A DNA stretch of 64,000 bases from RGIG5612 sp050944475 (GTDB lineage Bacteria; Bacillota; Clostridia; Lachnospirales; Lachnospiraceae): contig JBMNRD010000001.1 in NCBI GenBank assembly GCA_050944475.1, positions 372,001-436,000 of the forward strand, in the 5' to 3' direction. Under the pieces are notes generated by a model. It searched no databases and had not been told where the DNA came from. It worked only from the letters and a program-made list of their open reading frames with translations. Positions 53,109 to 61,718 of the stretch are shown in pieces; the stretch's first letter is position 1, and each line of letters starts with the position of its first letter. The position numbers and the translations under genes are program-made.

Positions 53109-53120
53109 TTTTTACTGTTG

Positions 53121-53573
53121 TTAGCGCAGTTTGTCAAGAAGACTGACTTTCGTCTCGCCCTTCCTGTTCTTTTTCGGTTCGACAATAGGTCCTCTGACCC
53201 TCTTTGCGGAAACTACATACATTCCCGCAACCTGAGCCTTTACCTCCTGTTTGGGAAGCAGCGTCTTGAAAACATCGGGTTCGCACATCAGGTTCATGAC
53301 CCTGTTTGCGACCTTGACCTTGAGAATCGGAATCCTGCCGATACGGGCAAGTTTGGGGGTTGATTCATACATTACCTTGGGCATGCCTGCATCCTTCAGC
53401 CTCATCCTCTTCTTGTCAATGATATAGAAGGACATCGGCTGAGCCTGCTTTTTAATCTCTTCTTCTTGGGCTTCCTGCTTTTTCTGGTTTTTCTTTCCGA
53501 GCAGGTACAGCACCAAAAGCACGGCAAGTACCACACCCAAAACAATTAATACTACTATTGTCCATGTAGGCAT
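53121..53573 (-). CDS. Small membrane protein of unknown function
   Basis: A 150-residue protein with one N-terminal membrane helix (about residues 4-26, TIVVLIVLGVVLAVLLVLYLL), a charged segment KKNQKKQEAQEEEIKK and a soluble C-terminal domain. The latter contains MSFYIIDKKRMRLKDAGMPK and a segment MYVVSAKRVRGPIVEPKKN. I do not recognise a domain. The start at 53573 follows AAGGACAG. It lies between the FCD regulator gene and a terminator, so is probably the end of the ispE unit. Confidence 0.7.
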   Translation of the reverse strand: MPTWTIVVLIVLGVVLAVLLVLYLLGKKNQKKQEAQEEEIKKQAQPMSFYIIDKKRMRLKDAGMPKVMYESTPKLARIGRIPILKVKVANRVMNLMCEPDVFKTLLPKQEVKAQVAGMYVVSAKRVRGPIVEPKKNRKGETKVSLLDKLR

Positions 53574-53636
53574 AATAATCTGTCCTTTCCGCTCACAGTG
53601 TAAGCATTCTACCATTTACTCCCGCAAATTACAAAT

Positions 53637-54302
53637 TTATTTCCTCAAAGAGTTCAGGATGTGGCACTCTTGGCGTTCTATGTGCTTTTCTATTTCCCTG
53701 CCGGCTTGTTTGGCATCGCCCGAAGCGATGGCTTCAAGAATTTTTCCATGCTCCTCAACCAAAACATACTTATTTTTGAGTTCTTTTATGAATTCCAGGC
53801 GGAAACGGTACAAATGCTCCTTCAGCTGATATGACATGGTCACCAGATGGAAGTTACCCGACAACAATGTGATTGTCTCATGAAATTCCACATCTTTGTC
53901 CGCTATCAACATGATATCATTATCTTCAACTGCCCTGGCCATAACCTTGTTGATGTCTCTCAGCTTTTTTATGTCCTCCCCGGAGGCCCTGCTGCTTGCA
54001 AGCTGGCAGGCAAGATTATCAAGAGCCTTCCTTATTTCGAGAATCTCCCGCAGATCCTTTTCATTAATGGGTGCAACCACTGCCCCCTTTCGAGGATTTA
54101 TAATCACGAGTCCCTCTGCCTGTAGTTTCCTTATTGCCTCCCTTATGGGCGTACGGCTCACACCCATTTCTTTTGAAAGCTTTATTTCCGTCAGGTGCTC
54201 ACCCGGTTTCAGCCTGCCGGTAACAATTGCTTCCCTGAGATTTCCGAAAACTATGTCTCTTAGCGGCGTATACTCATTAACTTCCGCACCGTTTTCTTTC
54301 AT
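53637..54302 (-). CDS. FCD-type (FadR/VanR-like) GntR regulator
   Basis: Transcription factor of 221 residues: winged helix at about 15-75 (LREAIVTGRLKPGEHLTE, LSKEMGVSRTPIREAIRKLQ) and a helical FCD ligand domain at ~80-215 with EIRKALDNLACQLA and FHETI as metal-ligand regions. It is downstream of ispE by 13 bp and likely cotranscribed. The ligand is unknown. The 33-bp palindrome at the ispE promoter is a candidate operator. Confidence 0.9.
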   Translation of the reverse strand: MKENGAEVNEYTPLRDIVFGNLREAIVTGRLKPGEHLTEIKLSKEMGVSRTPIREAIRKLQAEGLVIINPRKGAVVAPINEKDLREILEIRKALDNLACQLASSRASGEDIKKLRDINKVMARAVEDNDIMLIADKDVEFHETITLLSGNFHLVTMSYQLKEHLYRFRLEFIKELKNKYVLVEEHGKILEAIASGDAKQAGREIEKHIERQECHILNSLRK

Positions 54303-54315
54303 AATCTATTCCTCT

Positions 54316-55188
54316 TTATTTATCTTTCACGAATTGCGTTGTAAAGCTCTTTCCCCAACGGCTTTCATCGCTGAATCTGCTCACTGCCTCGGCAGCCGTT
54401 TCGTTGCTTTCAAACAATCCGAAAATCGTCGGTCCGGAACCGGTCATCATGCTCACCATGGCTCCGGCATTTATCATTTCCCTTTTGATTTCTCCGATAA
54501 TCGGATGCATCCGGCCGGTCACCTGTTCAAGGATATTTCCCATCCTCTCGGCTATCAACGTCAGGCTGTTCCTGCCTATAGCCTCGCACATTCCGTCAAT
54601 GTCAGGACGCTCCGGATTGTCTATGGAGTCCAGCGCCGCATACACTTCCTTAGTCGATATTTCAAAAGGCGGAGTCACCACAAGTATTCCCGCCTCGGGC
54701 ATGTCCTTCAGGGCGGTAAGCTTCTCGCCGAGTCCTTCCGCCAGATAAGTTCCTCTCCTCAGGCAAAACGGCACGTCTGCCCCTATTTTCATCGCGATTT
54801 CGTCCTGCTCTTCCCGGCTCATATTCAGCCCGAAAAGCCTGTTCATTCCTGTTATCACCGCTGCAGCATCCGTGCTTCCCCCTGCCATTCCGGCTGCAAC
54901 GGGGATGTTTTTCTCAATGAAAATATTCACACCCTCCCGCAGGCCATATTTATCCGTTATCAGCTTTGCGGCCTTCCACGCTATGTTATCTTCCAACCCG
55001 GGGACAAGCGGATCGTCGCAACCGACGGTTATGCCGCTTCTTTTTTTTGCCACGGTTACATAATCGCAGATGTCAACCGTCTGCATTATCATTCTTACCG
55101 AATGATACCCGTCATTTCTTCTGCCGATAACATCCAGCCCGATATTTATTTTCCCGTAAGCAATCAGCCTGACTGTCCGGTTATCCAC
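54316..55188 (-). CDS. ispE: 4-diphosphocytidyl-2-C-methyl-D-erythritol kinase
   Basis: Phosphorylates CDP-methylerythritol in the MEP isoprenoid pathway. GHMP motifs: the N-terminal AYGKINIGLDVIGRRNDGYH, the P-loop PVAAGMAGGSTDAA and the C-terminal GAMVSMMTGSGPTIFGLF. The 290-residue length is normal. It heads the unit behind a strong promoter with a palindrome, followed by an FCD regulator. Confidence 0.95.
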   Translation of the reverse strand: MDNRTVRLIAYGKINIGLDVIGRRNDGYHSVRMIMQTVDICDYVTVAKKRSGITVGCDDPLVPGLEDNIAWKAAKLITDKYGLREGVNIFIEKNIPVAAGMAGGSTDAAAVITGMNRLFGLNMSREEQDEIAMKIGADVPFCLRRGTYLAEGLGEKLTALKDMPEAGILVVTPPFEISTKEVYAALDSIDNPERPDIDGMCEAIGRNSLTLIAERMGNILEQVTGRMHPIIGEIKREMINAGAMVSMMTGSGPTIFGLFESNETAAEAVSRFSDESRWGKSFTTQFVKDK

Positions 55189-55226
55189 TTTGCGGTAATG
55201 ACCTTCCTAAAGTATTACCAGATACA

Positions 55227-55259
55227 TAATGGATTGCACAATATTTGTCCAATCCATTA
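55227..55259 (-). promoter_or_regulatory. 33-bp near-perfect palindrome overlapping the ispE transcription start
   Basis: TAATGGATTG and CAATCCATTA (10 bp, perfect) flank an inner ACAA-ATA-TTGT palindrome. One mismatch pair separates the two. It starts 3 bp past the -10 hexamer, a position suited to repression, probably by the FCD regulator encoded downstream (inference). Confidence 0.75.
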
Positions 55260-55261
55260 AT

Positions 55262-55290
55262 ATTATACTAGTATTAATTCTTTTGTGCAA
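55262..55290 (-). promoter_or_regulatory. Promoter of ispE and the FCD regulator
   Basis: TTGCAC (55290-55285), 17-bp spacer and TATAAT (55267-55262) on the minus strand. Confidence 0.75.
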
Positions 55291-55313
55291 GCAAGACCCG
55301 GCCGCATGAAGAT

Positions 55314-56159
55314 TTATTTTACCATCTCCGCGAGCCTTCCGATTTGTGTTTCAAACCGCACGCCATACCAATGTTCCGGCGTATCTATGGTTGCTTTTAT
55401 ACAATCCATAACATAATCCGCCGCAATGACTGCCGCCTGCTCATAGGTCTTGCCGCAAAGCACCGCCCCGACAAATGCGGAAGAGTAAATGTCGCCGGTT
55501 CCATGCCAGCCGCTCGGTTTTTCCTCGGTACACAAGTACTCGTGCTCATAATATGAATAATTGCCGTCCCGGCTGACAGTCACGCCGGTTCTTCCTTTTT
55601 CATAGCTCACGCTCGTCAGGGCAACGCTTTTTGCGCCCAGCTTCTGCAATTTTTCAATCAGTGCACGCACGTATGACTCATCATATTTCGTCTTGTATTC
55701 CATGCCGGTCAGAAAGCACGCTTCTGTGATATTTGGCAAAACTATGTCAGCCATACTGCATAAAATTTTCATGTTTTCAACATACTCCATGTCGAAACCG
55801 TAATATAAGCTGCCATGATCGGCCATGGCAGGGTCAACCACTATCAGTCCTCCTTTGCGTATCCGTGATTCAAACATATCTTTTACATAGTCTATATGCT
55901 CTACACTTCCCAGGTAACCGGTGTAAATGCAATCAAACTGAAGGCCTTCTTTCTCCCAGTGCTTTCTTATGCCGGGAATCTCTTCGGCCAGGTTCGTCAC
56001 GGTGAAGTTTGTAAAGCCCGCCGTATGGGTAGATAAAACCGCAGAGGGAATGATACAGCATTCCTGCCCGCAAGCCGAAATAATCGGCAGAGCGACGGTA
56101 CCGGAACATTGTCCCAGACACGAAACATCCTGAATTGTTAATACTCTGTTGTAACTCAC
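55314..56159 (-). CDS. pdxK: Pyridoxamine/pyridoxal kinase (ribokinase-like)
   Basis: Phosphorylates a B6 vitamer to supply PLP-type cofactor. The 281-residue protein has the N-terminus VLTIQDVSCLGQCS, FDCIYTGYLGS, VVDPAMADHGSLY and the anion-hole segment WHGTGDIYSSAFVGA. I start at GTG 56159, since AAGGAGGTGA lies upstream and it gives the family N-terminus SYNRVLTIQDVS; upstream codons are in frame but unlikely. It comes 90 bp after trpB2. Confidence 0.88.
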   Translation of the reverse strand: MSYNRVLTIQDVSCLGQCSGTVALPIISACGQECCIIPSAVLSTHTAGFTNFTVTNLAEEIPGIRKHWEKEGLQFDCIYTGYLGSVEHIDYVKDMFESRIRKGGLIVVDPAMADHGSLYYGFDMEYVENMKILCSMADIVLPNITEACFLTGMEYKTKYDESYVRALIEKLQKLGAKSVALTSVSYEKGRTGVTVSRDGNYSYYEHEYLCTEEKPSGWHGTGDIYSSAFVGAVLCGKTYEQAAVIAADYVMDCIKATIDTPEHWYGVRFETQIGRLAEMVK

Positions 56160-56249
56160 CTGAATCACCTCCTTAATGTGCCGGTTGCCGGACATTCCGG
56201 TACGGCACTTGCTTTCATGACACAATGCAATGCTTTTTGGATAATAATT

Positions 56250-57626
56250 TTAATTAATTGCGGGAAGGTTTGCAAATCCTTTGGCAATGTCTTCATCAGT
56301 AGGAACATAATCCGTCAGTTCTCCGTCTGCAAACTTTCCGTATCCCCCGAGATCAAAATAGCCCGTGCCCGTAAGTCCGAAGAAAATCGTCTTTTCTTCA
56401 CCGGTTTCCCGGCAACTGATTGCTTCATCCACGGCAACTTTGATGGCGTGGGCGCTCTCCGGAGCGGGAAGGGTGCCTTCGCATCTTGCAAATTCGACCG
56501 CTGCCTGAAATACCTCTGTCTGGCCTACTGCCCTTGCGCTCATAAATCCGTCGTCATATAACTGGGAGAGCACCGTGCTCATTCCGTGAAATCTCAGTCC
56601 GCCCGCATGGCTTGACGACGGGATAAAACCGCTGCCCAATGTATACATCTTTGCAAGGGGACAAATCATGCCTGTATCGCAGAAGTCATAAGCGTATTTC
56701 CCACGCGTAAAGCTCGGACATGACTCGGGTTCAACGGCAATAAACTCATACTCAGCCTCACCCCTAAGCATTTCGCCCATAAACGGAGAAATCAAACCTC
56801 CCAAATTGGAGCCGCCGCCTGCGCAGCCTATGATGATATCCGGCTTGATTCCGTATTTATCCATGGCAATCTTACTCTCAAGGCCGATAATGCTCTGATG
56901 TAGCAGCACCTGATTCAGCACACTTCCGAGAACATATCTGTAACCCTCGTTTTGAGTGGCAACCTCAACCGCCTCGGAAATGGCACAACCGAGAGACCCG
57001 GAAGTTTCCGGAAATTTTGCCAGAATGGCACGGCCGATAGCCGTTGTATCCGATGGCGAAGGTGTTACGCTTGCTCCGTAGGTGCGCATTACCTCGCGGC
57101 GGAAGGGTTTCTGTTCATAGCTGCATTTTACCATAAAAACCTTGCAGTCAAGACCCAGATATCCGCAAGCCATGGCCAGAGCCGTACCCCACTGACCGGC
57201 TCCCGTCTCGGTAGTTACACCTTTCAGTCCCTGATTCTTGGCATAATATGCCTGAGCGATAGCAGAGTTCAGCTTATGGCTGCCGGAGGTGTTGTTTCCT
57301 TCAAATTTGTAATAAATCTTTGCCGGAGTCTGGAGCGTCTCCTCAAGGCAATACGCCCTTACCAGAGGTGACGGGCGATACATCTTGTAGAATTTCAGAA
57401 TTTCATCCGGAATGTCGAAGTATGCCGTAGTATCGTCAAGCTCTTGCTTAATCAGCTCGTCACAGAAAACCGGCGCCAGGTCCTCATGAGTCATGGGACG
57501 ATGGGTCTGCGGATTGAGCAGCGGGGCCGGTTTGTTTTTCATGTCGGCCCTGACATTATACCACTGACTCGGCATTTCATTTTCTTCGATGTAAATCTTG
57601 TAAGGAATCTCTTTGTTTTTGTTCAT
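56250..57626 (-). CDS. trpB2: Tryptophan synthase beta-like protein (TrpB2)
   Basis: PLP enzyme making tryptophan from indole and serine without TrpA. The 458-residue length and insertions mark TrpB2. The PLP lysine is in GNNTSGSHKLNSA, with ETGAGQWGTALAMACGY and phosphate loop GCAGGGSNLGG. It is preceded by a Trp T-box leader and terminator, so its expression should rise when tRNA-Trp is uncharged. No trpA or other trp genes are in the window, so indole may come from outside. Confidence 0.93.
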   Translation of the reverse strand: MNKNKEIPYKIYIEENEMPSQWYNVRADMKNKPAPLLNPQTHRPMTHEDLAPVFCDELIKQELDDTTAYFDIPDEILKFYKMYRPSPLVRAYCLEETLQTPAKIYYKFEGNNTSGSHKLNSAIAQAYYAKNQGLKGVTTETGAGQWGTALAMACGYLGLDCKVFMVKCSYEQKPFRREVMRTYGASVTPSPSDTTAIGRAILAKFPETSGSLGCAISEAVEVATQNEGYRYVLGSVLNQVLLHQSIIGLESKIAMDKYGIKPDIIIGCAGGGSNLGGLISPFMGEMLRGEAEYEFIAVEPESCPSFTRGKYAYDFCDTGMICPLAKMYTLGSGFIPSSSHAGGLRFHGMSTVLSQLYDDGFMSARAVGQTEVFQAAVEFARCEGTLPAPESAHAIKVAVDEAISCRETGEEKTIFFGLTGTGYFDLGGYGKFADGELTDYVPTDEDIAKGFANLPAIN

Positions 57627-57657
57627 GTCTTACCACCTTTCTTTTCAGGGGCAATCC

Positions 57658-57937
57658 AAAAAATAATCCTGCCCCTGCAGCATAAATTCTACTGCTGGGA
57701 CAGGAGATCAATCACCTGCGGTGCCACCCAACTTGGCGCAAATCGCGCCCCCTTAGCGTATGCAATCACATACCGGTTTTGTTTACGAAGTTCCGACTCC
57801 GTCTTACCTACTTTCGAAGGATTTCGGTTCGCCCTCAAAGCCCATTCAATCTGATTCCCGGTACTGCCCTTCTCACCGCCGGCAGCTCGCTCATACCGTT
57901 TCCATCAAATCTACTCACACTTTTTCATCGGTTTGTT
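57658..57937 (-). ncRNA. T-box leader, Trp specifier, upstream of trpB2
   Basis: The minus-strand leader shows the T-box motif GGGTGGCACCGC (57729-57718), a stem I with GAGTAGA, and a specifier-loop-like GAATGGGC whose TGG codon (57844-57842) matches tryptophan. The terminator hairpin CCTGTCCCAGCAG / CTGCAGGGGCAGG (57704-57668) is followed by ATTATTTTTT. Uncharged tRNA-Trp should favour the antiterminator. This and its promoter fill the 395-bp gap 57627-58021. Confidence 0.92.
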
Positions 57938-57943
57938 GAATGC

Positions 57944-57971
57944 ATTATATCACCCAAATAGGAAATGTCAA
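57944..57971 (-). promoter_or_regulatory. Consensus promoter of the trpB2 T-box leader
   Basis: Perfect TTGACA (57971-57966), 16-bp spacer and perfect TATAAT (57949-57944). Confidence 0.85.
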
Positions 57972-58021
57972 CAATAAAATTTGTAAGTTTTTAGTAATAA
58001 TAATCAATGCACCTCGGCTGC

Positions 58022-59050
58022 CTACCTCAGCTCCGCCAGCTCGTATATCAATCTCTCGCTTTGCTCCCAGCTGAGGCAGGGATCCGTTATGGATTTGCCG
58101 TATACTCTCCCCTCCGGCTTCTGAGCGCCTTCCTTCAGATACGATTCTATCATCAGGCCCTTAACCAGCTTGTGAATATCCGCATTATGACGGCAGTTAT
58201 GAAGCACCTCTTTGGAAATACGGATCTGTTCCTTGTGATTTTTGCCGGAATTGGCATGATTGCAATCCACAATAACACCCGGATTGGCCAGACCGCTCCC
58301 TTCGTACAAATCTATCAGACGATGAAGGTCTTCATAATGGTAATTTGGATGGCTGTCTCCATCCTTGTCCACATAGCCCCTTAAGATGGCGTGAGCCAGC
58401 GGATTGCCTTTACTCTCCACCTCCCAATCGGTAAAAAGGAAGGTATGGGCGCGTTGGGCCGCAAAGATGGCATTCATCATTACCGACATATCGCCTCCGG
58501 TGGGATTCTTCATGCCTACAGGTACCGAAATGCCGCTGGACACCAGCCTGTGCTGCTGATTTTCCACGGAGCGGGCACCGACTGCCACATAGCCGAGAAT
58601 GTCCGCCAAAAATCTGTAGTTTTCAGGATACAGCATTTCATCGGCGCAGGAAAATCCGCTCTCCTGCATGGCTCTGATATGAAGACGGCGAATGGCGATA
58701 ACGCCTCTTAGCATATCCTCTTTCTGATTCGGGTCAGGCTGATGAAGCATCCCCTTGTATCCGGTGCCCATGGTTCTTGGCTTATTTGTATAAATCCTGG
58801 GCACAATAAGAACCTTGTCCTTAACCTTTTCCTGAACATCCCTGAGCCTTATAACATATTCGATTACCGCATCATCCCTGTCGGCCGAGCAGGGCCCGAT
58901 GATAAGCAGCAGTCTGTCGTCATCTCCCGTGAAAATGGCCTTGATTTCTTCATCGTTTTTTTCTTTTTGCTTTATCTGGGCATCAGTCGGCGGATACATT
59001 TCCCTGATCTGGGCCGATGTCGGCAGCTTTTTCTTTTTATGCAAATTCAT
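58022..59050 (-). CDS. aroF: 3-deoxy-7-phosphoheptulonate (DAHP) synthase, AroG-type
   Basis: First committed step of the shikimate pathway from PEP and erythrose 4-phosphate. The 342-residue class I alpha form shows IIGPCSADRDDAV, KPRTMGTGYKG, GARSVENQQHR and VDCNHANSGKNH. It is the last gene of the minus-strand aro run, 37 bp after aroA. Which aromatic amino acid inhibits it is unclear. Confidence 0.94.
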   Translation of the reverse strand: MNLHKKKKLPTSAQIREMYPPTDAQIKQKEKNDEEIKAIFTGDDDRLLLIIGPCSADRDDAVIEYVIRLRDVQEKVKDKVLIVPRIYTNKPRTMGTGYKGMLHQPDPNQKEDMLRGVIAIRRLHIRAMQESGFSCADEMLYPENYRFLADILGYVAVGARSVENQQHRLVSSGISVPVGMKNPTGGDMSVMMNAIFAAQRAHTFLFTDWEVESKGNPLAHAILRGYVDKDGDSHPNYHYEDLHRLIDLYEGSGLANPGVIVDCNHANSGKNHKEQIRISKEVLHNCRHNADIHKLVKGLMIESYLKEGAQKPEGRVYGKSITDPCLSWEQSERLIYELAELR

Positions 59051-59086
59051 TGTTCTCCCCTCCGGATAAACATTTTCTGTGGTTAT

Positions 59087-60343
59087 CTATATCTCTTCGA
59101 GACTTATGCCCAGTGTTTTCAGCGTTTCAAAAAAATCCGGATAACTCTTCCGCACAGCCTCTGCACCTTGTATCACACCTCCGGTGAGCGTCGCAAGCAC
59201 CGACACAGCCATGACTATCCTGTGGTCATTGTGTCCGTCCAACGGTTCCGCCGGCAACGAAAAGGTTTCGCAAGGGCCGTGACCGCCGTTTCCTTTTTTA
59301 ATTATTATCCCGTTTTCCGATATTTCAGTCGCAATGCCGAATTTCCCAAGCTCCCGGGCCATGGCTTCTACTCGGTCGCTTTCCTTGATGCGCAGTCTTT
59401 TGATTCCGGTGAAACTTCCGCCGCCCTTTGCCGCCGCATAGGCAAACAGCACCGGGCCTAAATCGGGGCAGGCTGAAATGTCCGATGTCTGCTTCGTCCG
59501 CAAGTCGATTTTATCAAAAAAATCAAGGCAGGTTCTGTCTCCCTGGATGCTTTCAGCATTCAACCCGATAATCTCCATCATTCCCGGAGCAGAACAATCA
59601 TCGCTCACATGCAGTCTTTTCAATGCAAATAAGAACGCCGCGTTTGACCAGTCACCTTCAACTGTTGTGTCACACGGCAGATAGCTCTGTCCTCCCTTCA
59701 CCGAGAAACTGTCGGTCTTCATCTCCTTTGCCTTCACTGCAAAGGTATCCATGACGTCAAGGGTAATGTCTATATAGGGACGGCTCTCAACCGGCGGCAA
59801 TACTTCTATTACGCTGTCACCGCCCAACAAGGGCAGCGCCATTAACATTCCCGTAATAAACTGGCTGGACATATCGCCGCGGATACGATATTCTCCCGCC
59901 TCAAGGCTCCCGCGGATTATGATGCAATCCCGTTTTTTCTCAATATGAATTCCACGGCCGGCAAATATTTCCTCATAAACTCCGATACCTCTTTCTATCA
60001 GACGCGGACTTCCGTAAAATATCCCGCCGCCGGTAAGGGCAAGGGCGAGGGGAATGAAAAACCTCAGAGTGCTCCCGCTTTCCCGGCATTTGTATTCCGG
60101 AAGAATTCCCTCTGTTTTTTTCGGGGGCCGCGTTGTGACAGCCGCACCTTCATTAATCCGAACATGCGCTCCCAGAGCGGCGAGACAATCAACGGTTGCC
60201 GATATATCCTCGCTGCCGGAAATCCCCCTGATGCTGCTGTCTCCTGCCAGCGCACCGCAGATAAGCATCCTATGAGCATAGCTTTTTGAAGGCGGTGCTG
60301 CTGCAACTCCTCTCGGTTTTCCCGGTGTGATTTTAATATTCAT
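59087..60343 (-). CDS. aroA: 3-phosphoshikimate 1-carboxyvinyltransferase (EPSP synthase)
   Basis: Transfers enolpyruvyl from PEP to shikimate 3-phosphate. The N-terminal substrate motif APPSKSYAHR, RESGSTLRFF, MSSQFITGMLMALPLLGGD and the C-terminal GHNDHRIVMAV are typical. The 418-residue length is normal. It overlaps aroEK by 11 bp, so translation is likely coupled. Confidence 0.94.
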   Translation of the reverse strand: MNIKITPGKPRGVAAAPPSKSYAHRMLICGALAGDSSIRGISGSEDISATVDCLAALGAHVRINEGAAVTTRPPKKTEGILPEYKCRESGSTLRFFIPLALALTGGGIFYGSPRLIERGIGVYEEIFAGRGIHIEKKRDCIIIRGSLEAGEYRIRGDMSSQFITGMLMALPLLGGDSVIEVLPPVESRPYIDITLDVMDTFAVKAKEMKTDSFSVKGGQSYLPCDTTVEGDWSNAAFLFALKRLHVSDDCSAPGMMEIIGLNAESIQGDRTCLDFFDKIDLRTKQTSDISACPDLGPVLFAYAAAKGGGSFTGIKRLRIKESDRVEAMARELGKFGIATEISENGIIIKKGNGGHGPCETFSLPAEPLDGHNDHRIVMAVSVLATLTGGVIQGAEAVRKSYPDFFETLKTLGISLEEI

Positions 60344-61622
60344 AGTTCTCTATCGCTCTCAAAGCCCTGCTTAATACCGTTTTGATATCTCCGTCACCGT
60401 CAACAATAATATCCGCACTGCCAAGATAAATGTCGCGCCTTTCTATGTATCTTTGCCTAAGCGCCTCAGGAGAAGATGACAGCGGTCTGTCACTCGTGGC
60501 AATCAATTTCTCAAGACTCCTGTCTATGAAGATTACCGGCCCGTTTTGCTTCATTGCCCGGATGTTTTCCCGGCGCAGGATTGCTCCGCCGCCGGTTGCG
60601 ATAACTTTGCCCCCTTCACGACATGCCGTCTTTACAACCTCGGTTTCAAGATCTCGGAATGATGTCTCGCCCTTCCGGCTTATATAATCGGCGATTTCAT
60701 ACCCGAACGGAGCATTGCTGTCTCCTGCTTCTACAATCATTTCCGTAACAAGTTCATCCGTATCGATAAATGCTTTTCCGTATCTATCAGCTATCAGCCT
60801 TCCGATGGTGGTTTTGCCGCAGGAAGGCATACCGGTCAACACAATATTTTGCTTTTCCTTCAAAACTTCCCTGAAAGCCTTGTCAATGTCGCTCTTCGAC
60901 ATTTCTCTGTCTAAAAATGCTCCGCAGGCATATACCCCCTGACCTGAAAGCATATATAGTCCTCCCTCTGCGGGAAGTCCCCTCTCTCGCGCATCGAGAA
61001 TCAGATTTGTGCAAAGAGGATTGTAAATTGCATCTATAACTCCCTCAAGCTGCGGGAATTCAAACACATCAATAGGGCATTCATCCATACGAGGATACAT
61101 TCCCACGGGGGTTGTGTTGATAATTATCTGTGCATCGCTATGAGTTGACATGGCCTCCTCATACGTAATAACGGCAAGATCCTCTTCCTTCCTGCCGCCC
61201 CGTGAAACCTTATAAATTTCTCCGGCTCCCCGGTCTCCAACAACCGCCTGCGCGGTTTTTGAGGTACCGCCTGTTCCCAAAATAAGCACTTTTCGGCCCT
61301 GCAAGTTTAGCTTCAGCTTATCAATCAGGACGGACATTCCGGCAAAGTCCGTATTATCGCCTGTCAGCCTGCCGTTCTTGTTTACAATGGTATTGACTGA
61401 ACCGATTGTTCCTGCCCGGTCCGTTATCTCATCCAGATAGGGCATCACTGCCTGCTTGTATGGAATGGTTACATTAACGGCGCGAAAATCTTTCGTCCTC
61501 ATAAAACCGTCAAGCTCCTCAGGACGCAGTTCCCTCAGTTCATATTCATAATCCGCAATCCGGCCGTGTATTTCCTTTGAAAAGCTGTGGCCAAGTTGCT
61601 CTCCTATAAGTCCGTATTGCAA
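60333..61622 (-). CDS. aroEK: Fused shikimate dehydrogenase-shikimate kinase (AroE-AroK)
   Basis: Bifunctional enzyme for two pathway steps. Residues ~1-265 are AroE: GEQLGHSFSKEIHGRI, NVTIPYKQAVMPYLDE and NTDFAGMSVLID. Residues ~266-429 are AroK: P-loop LTGMPSCGKTTIGRLIADRYG-type, IDTDELV, ETEVVK and TGGGAILRR. The start is TTG 61622, preceded by GAGGAGA. It follows aroC by 96 bp and overlaps aroA. The fusion is uncommon compared with separate genes, although known in several Clostridia. Confidence 0.92.
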   Translation of the reverse strand: MQYGLIGEQLGHSFSKEIHGRIADYEYELRELRPEELDGFMRTKDFRAVNVTIPYKQAVMPYLDEITDRAGTIGSVNTIVNKNGRLTGDNTDFAGMSVLIDKLKLNLQGRKVLILGTGGTSKTAQAVVGDRGAGEIYKVSRGGRKEEDLAVITYEEAMSTHSDAQIIINTTPVGMYPRMDECPIDVFEFPQLEGVIDAIYNPLCTNLILDARERGLPAEGGLYMLSGQGVYACGAFLDREMSKSDIDKAFREVLKEKQNIVLTGMPSCGKTTIGRLIADRYGKAFIDTDELVTEMIVEAGDSNAPFGYEIADYISRKGETSFRDLETEVVKTACREGGKVIATGGGAILRRENIRAMKQNGPVIFIDRSLEKLIATSDRPLSSSPEALRQRYIERRDIYLGSADIIVDGDGDIKTVLSRALRAIENYEY

Positions 61623-61718
61623 TTTATCTCCTCTGCCTTCCGGTACGCCTCATGCATTTGCCGGATATTGACGCATCCGGGGGCGACCTTTGCCTTCCAT
61701 GTGCGCTGCAATCCGCTG

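Noticed and set aside
53896..55260. A plus-strand frame of about 454 codons
   Set aside because: Antisense to the FCD regulator and ispE, with no domain signature; typical shadow of minus-strand codon bias.
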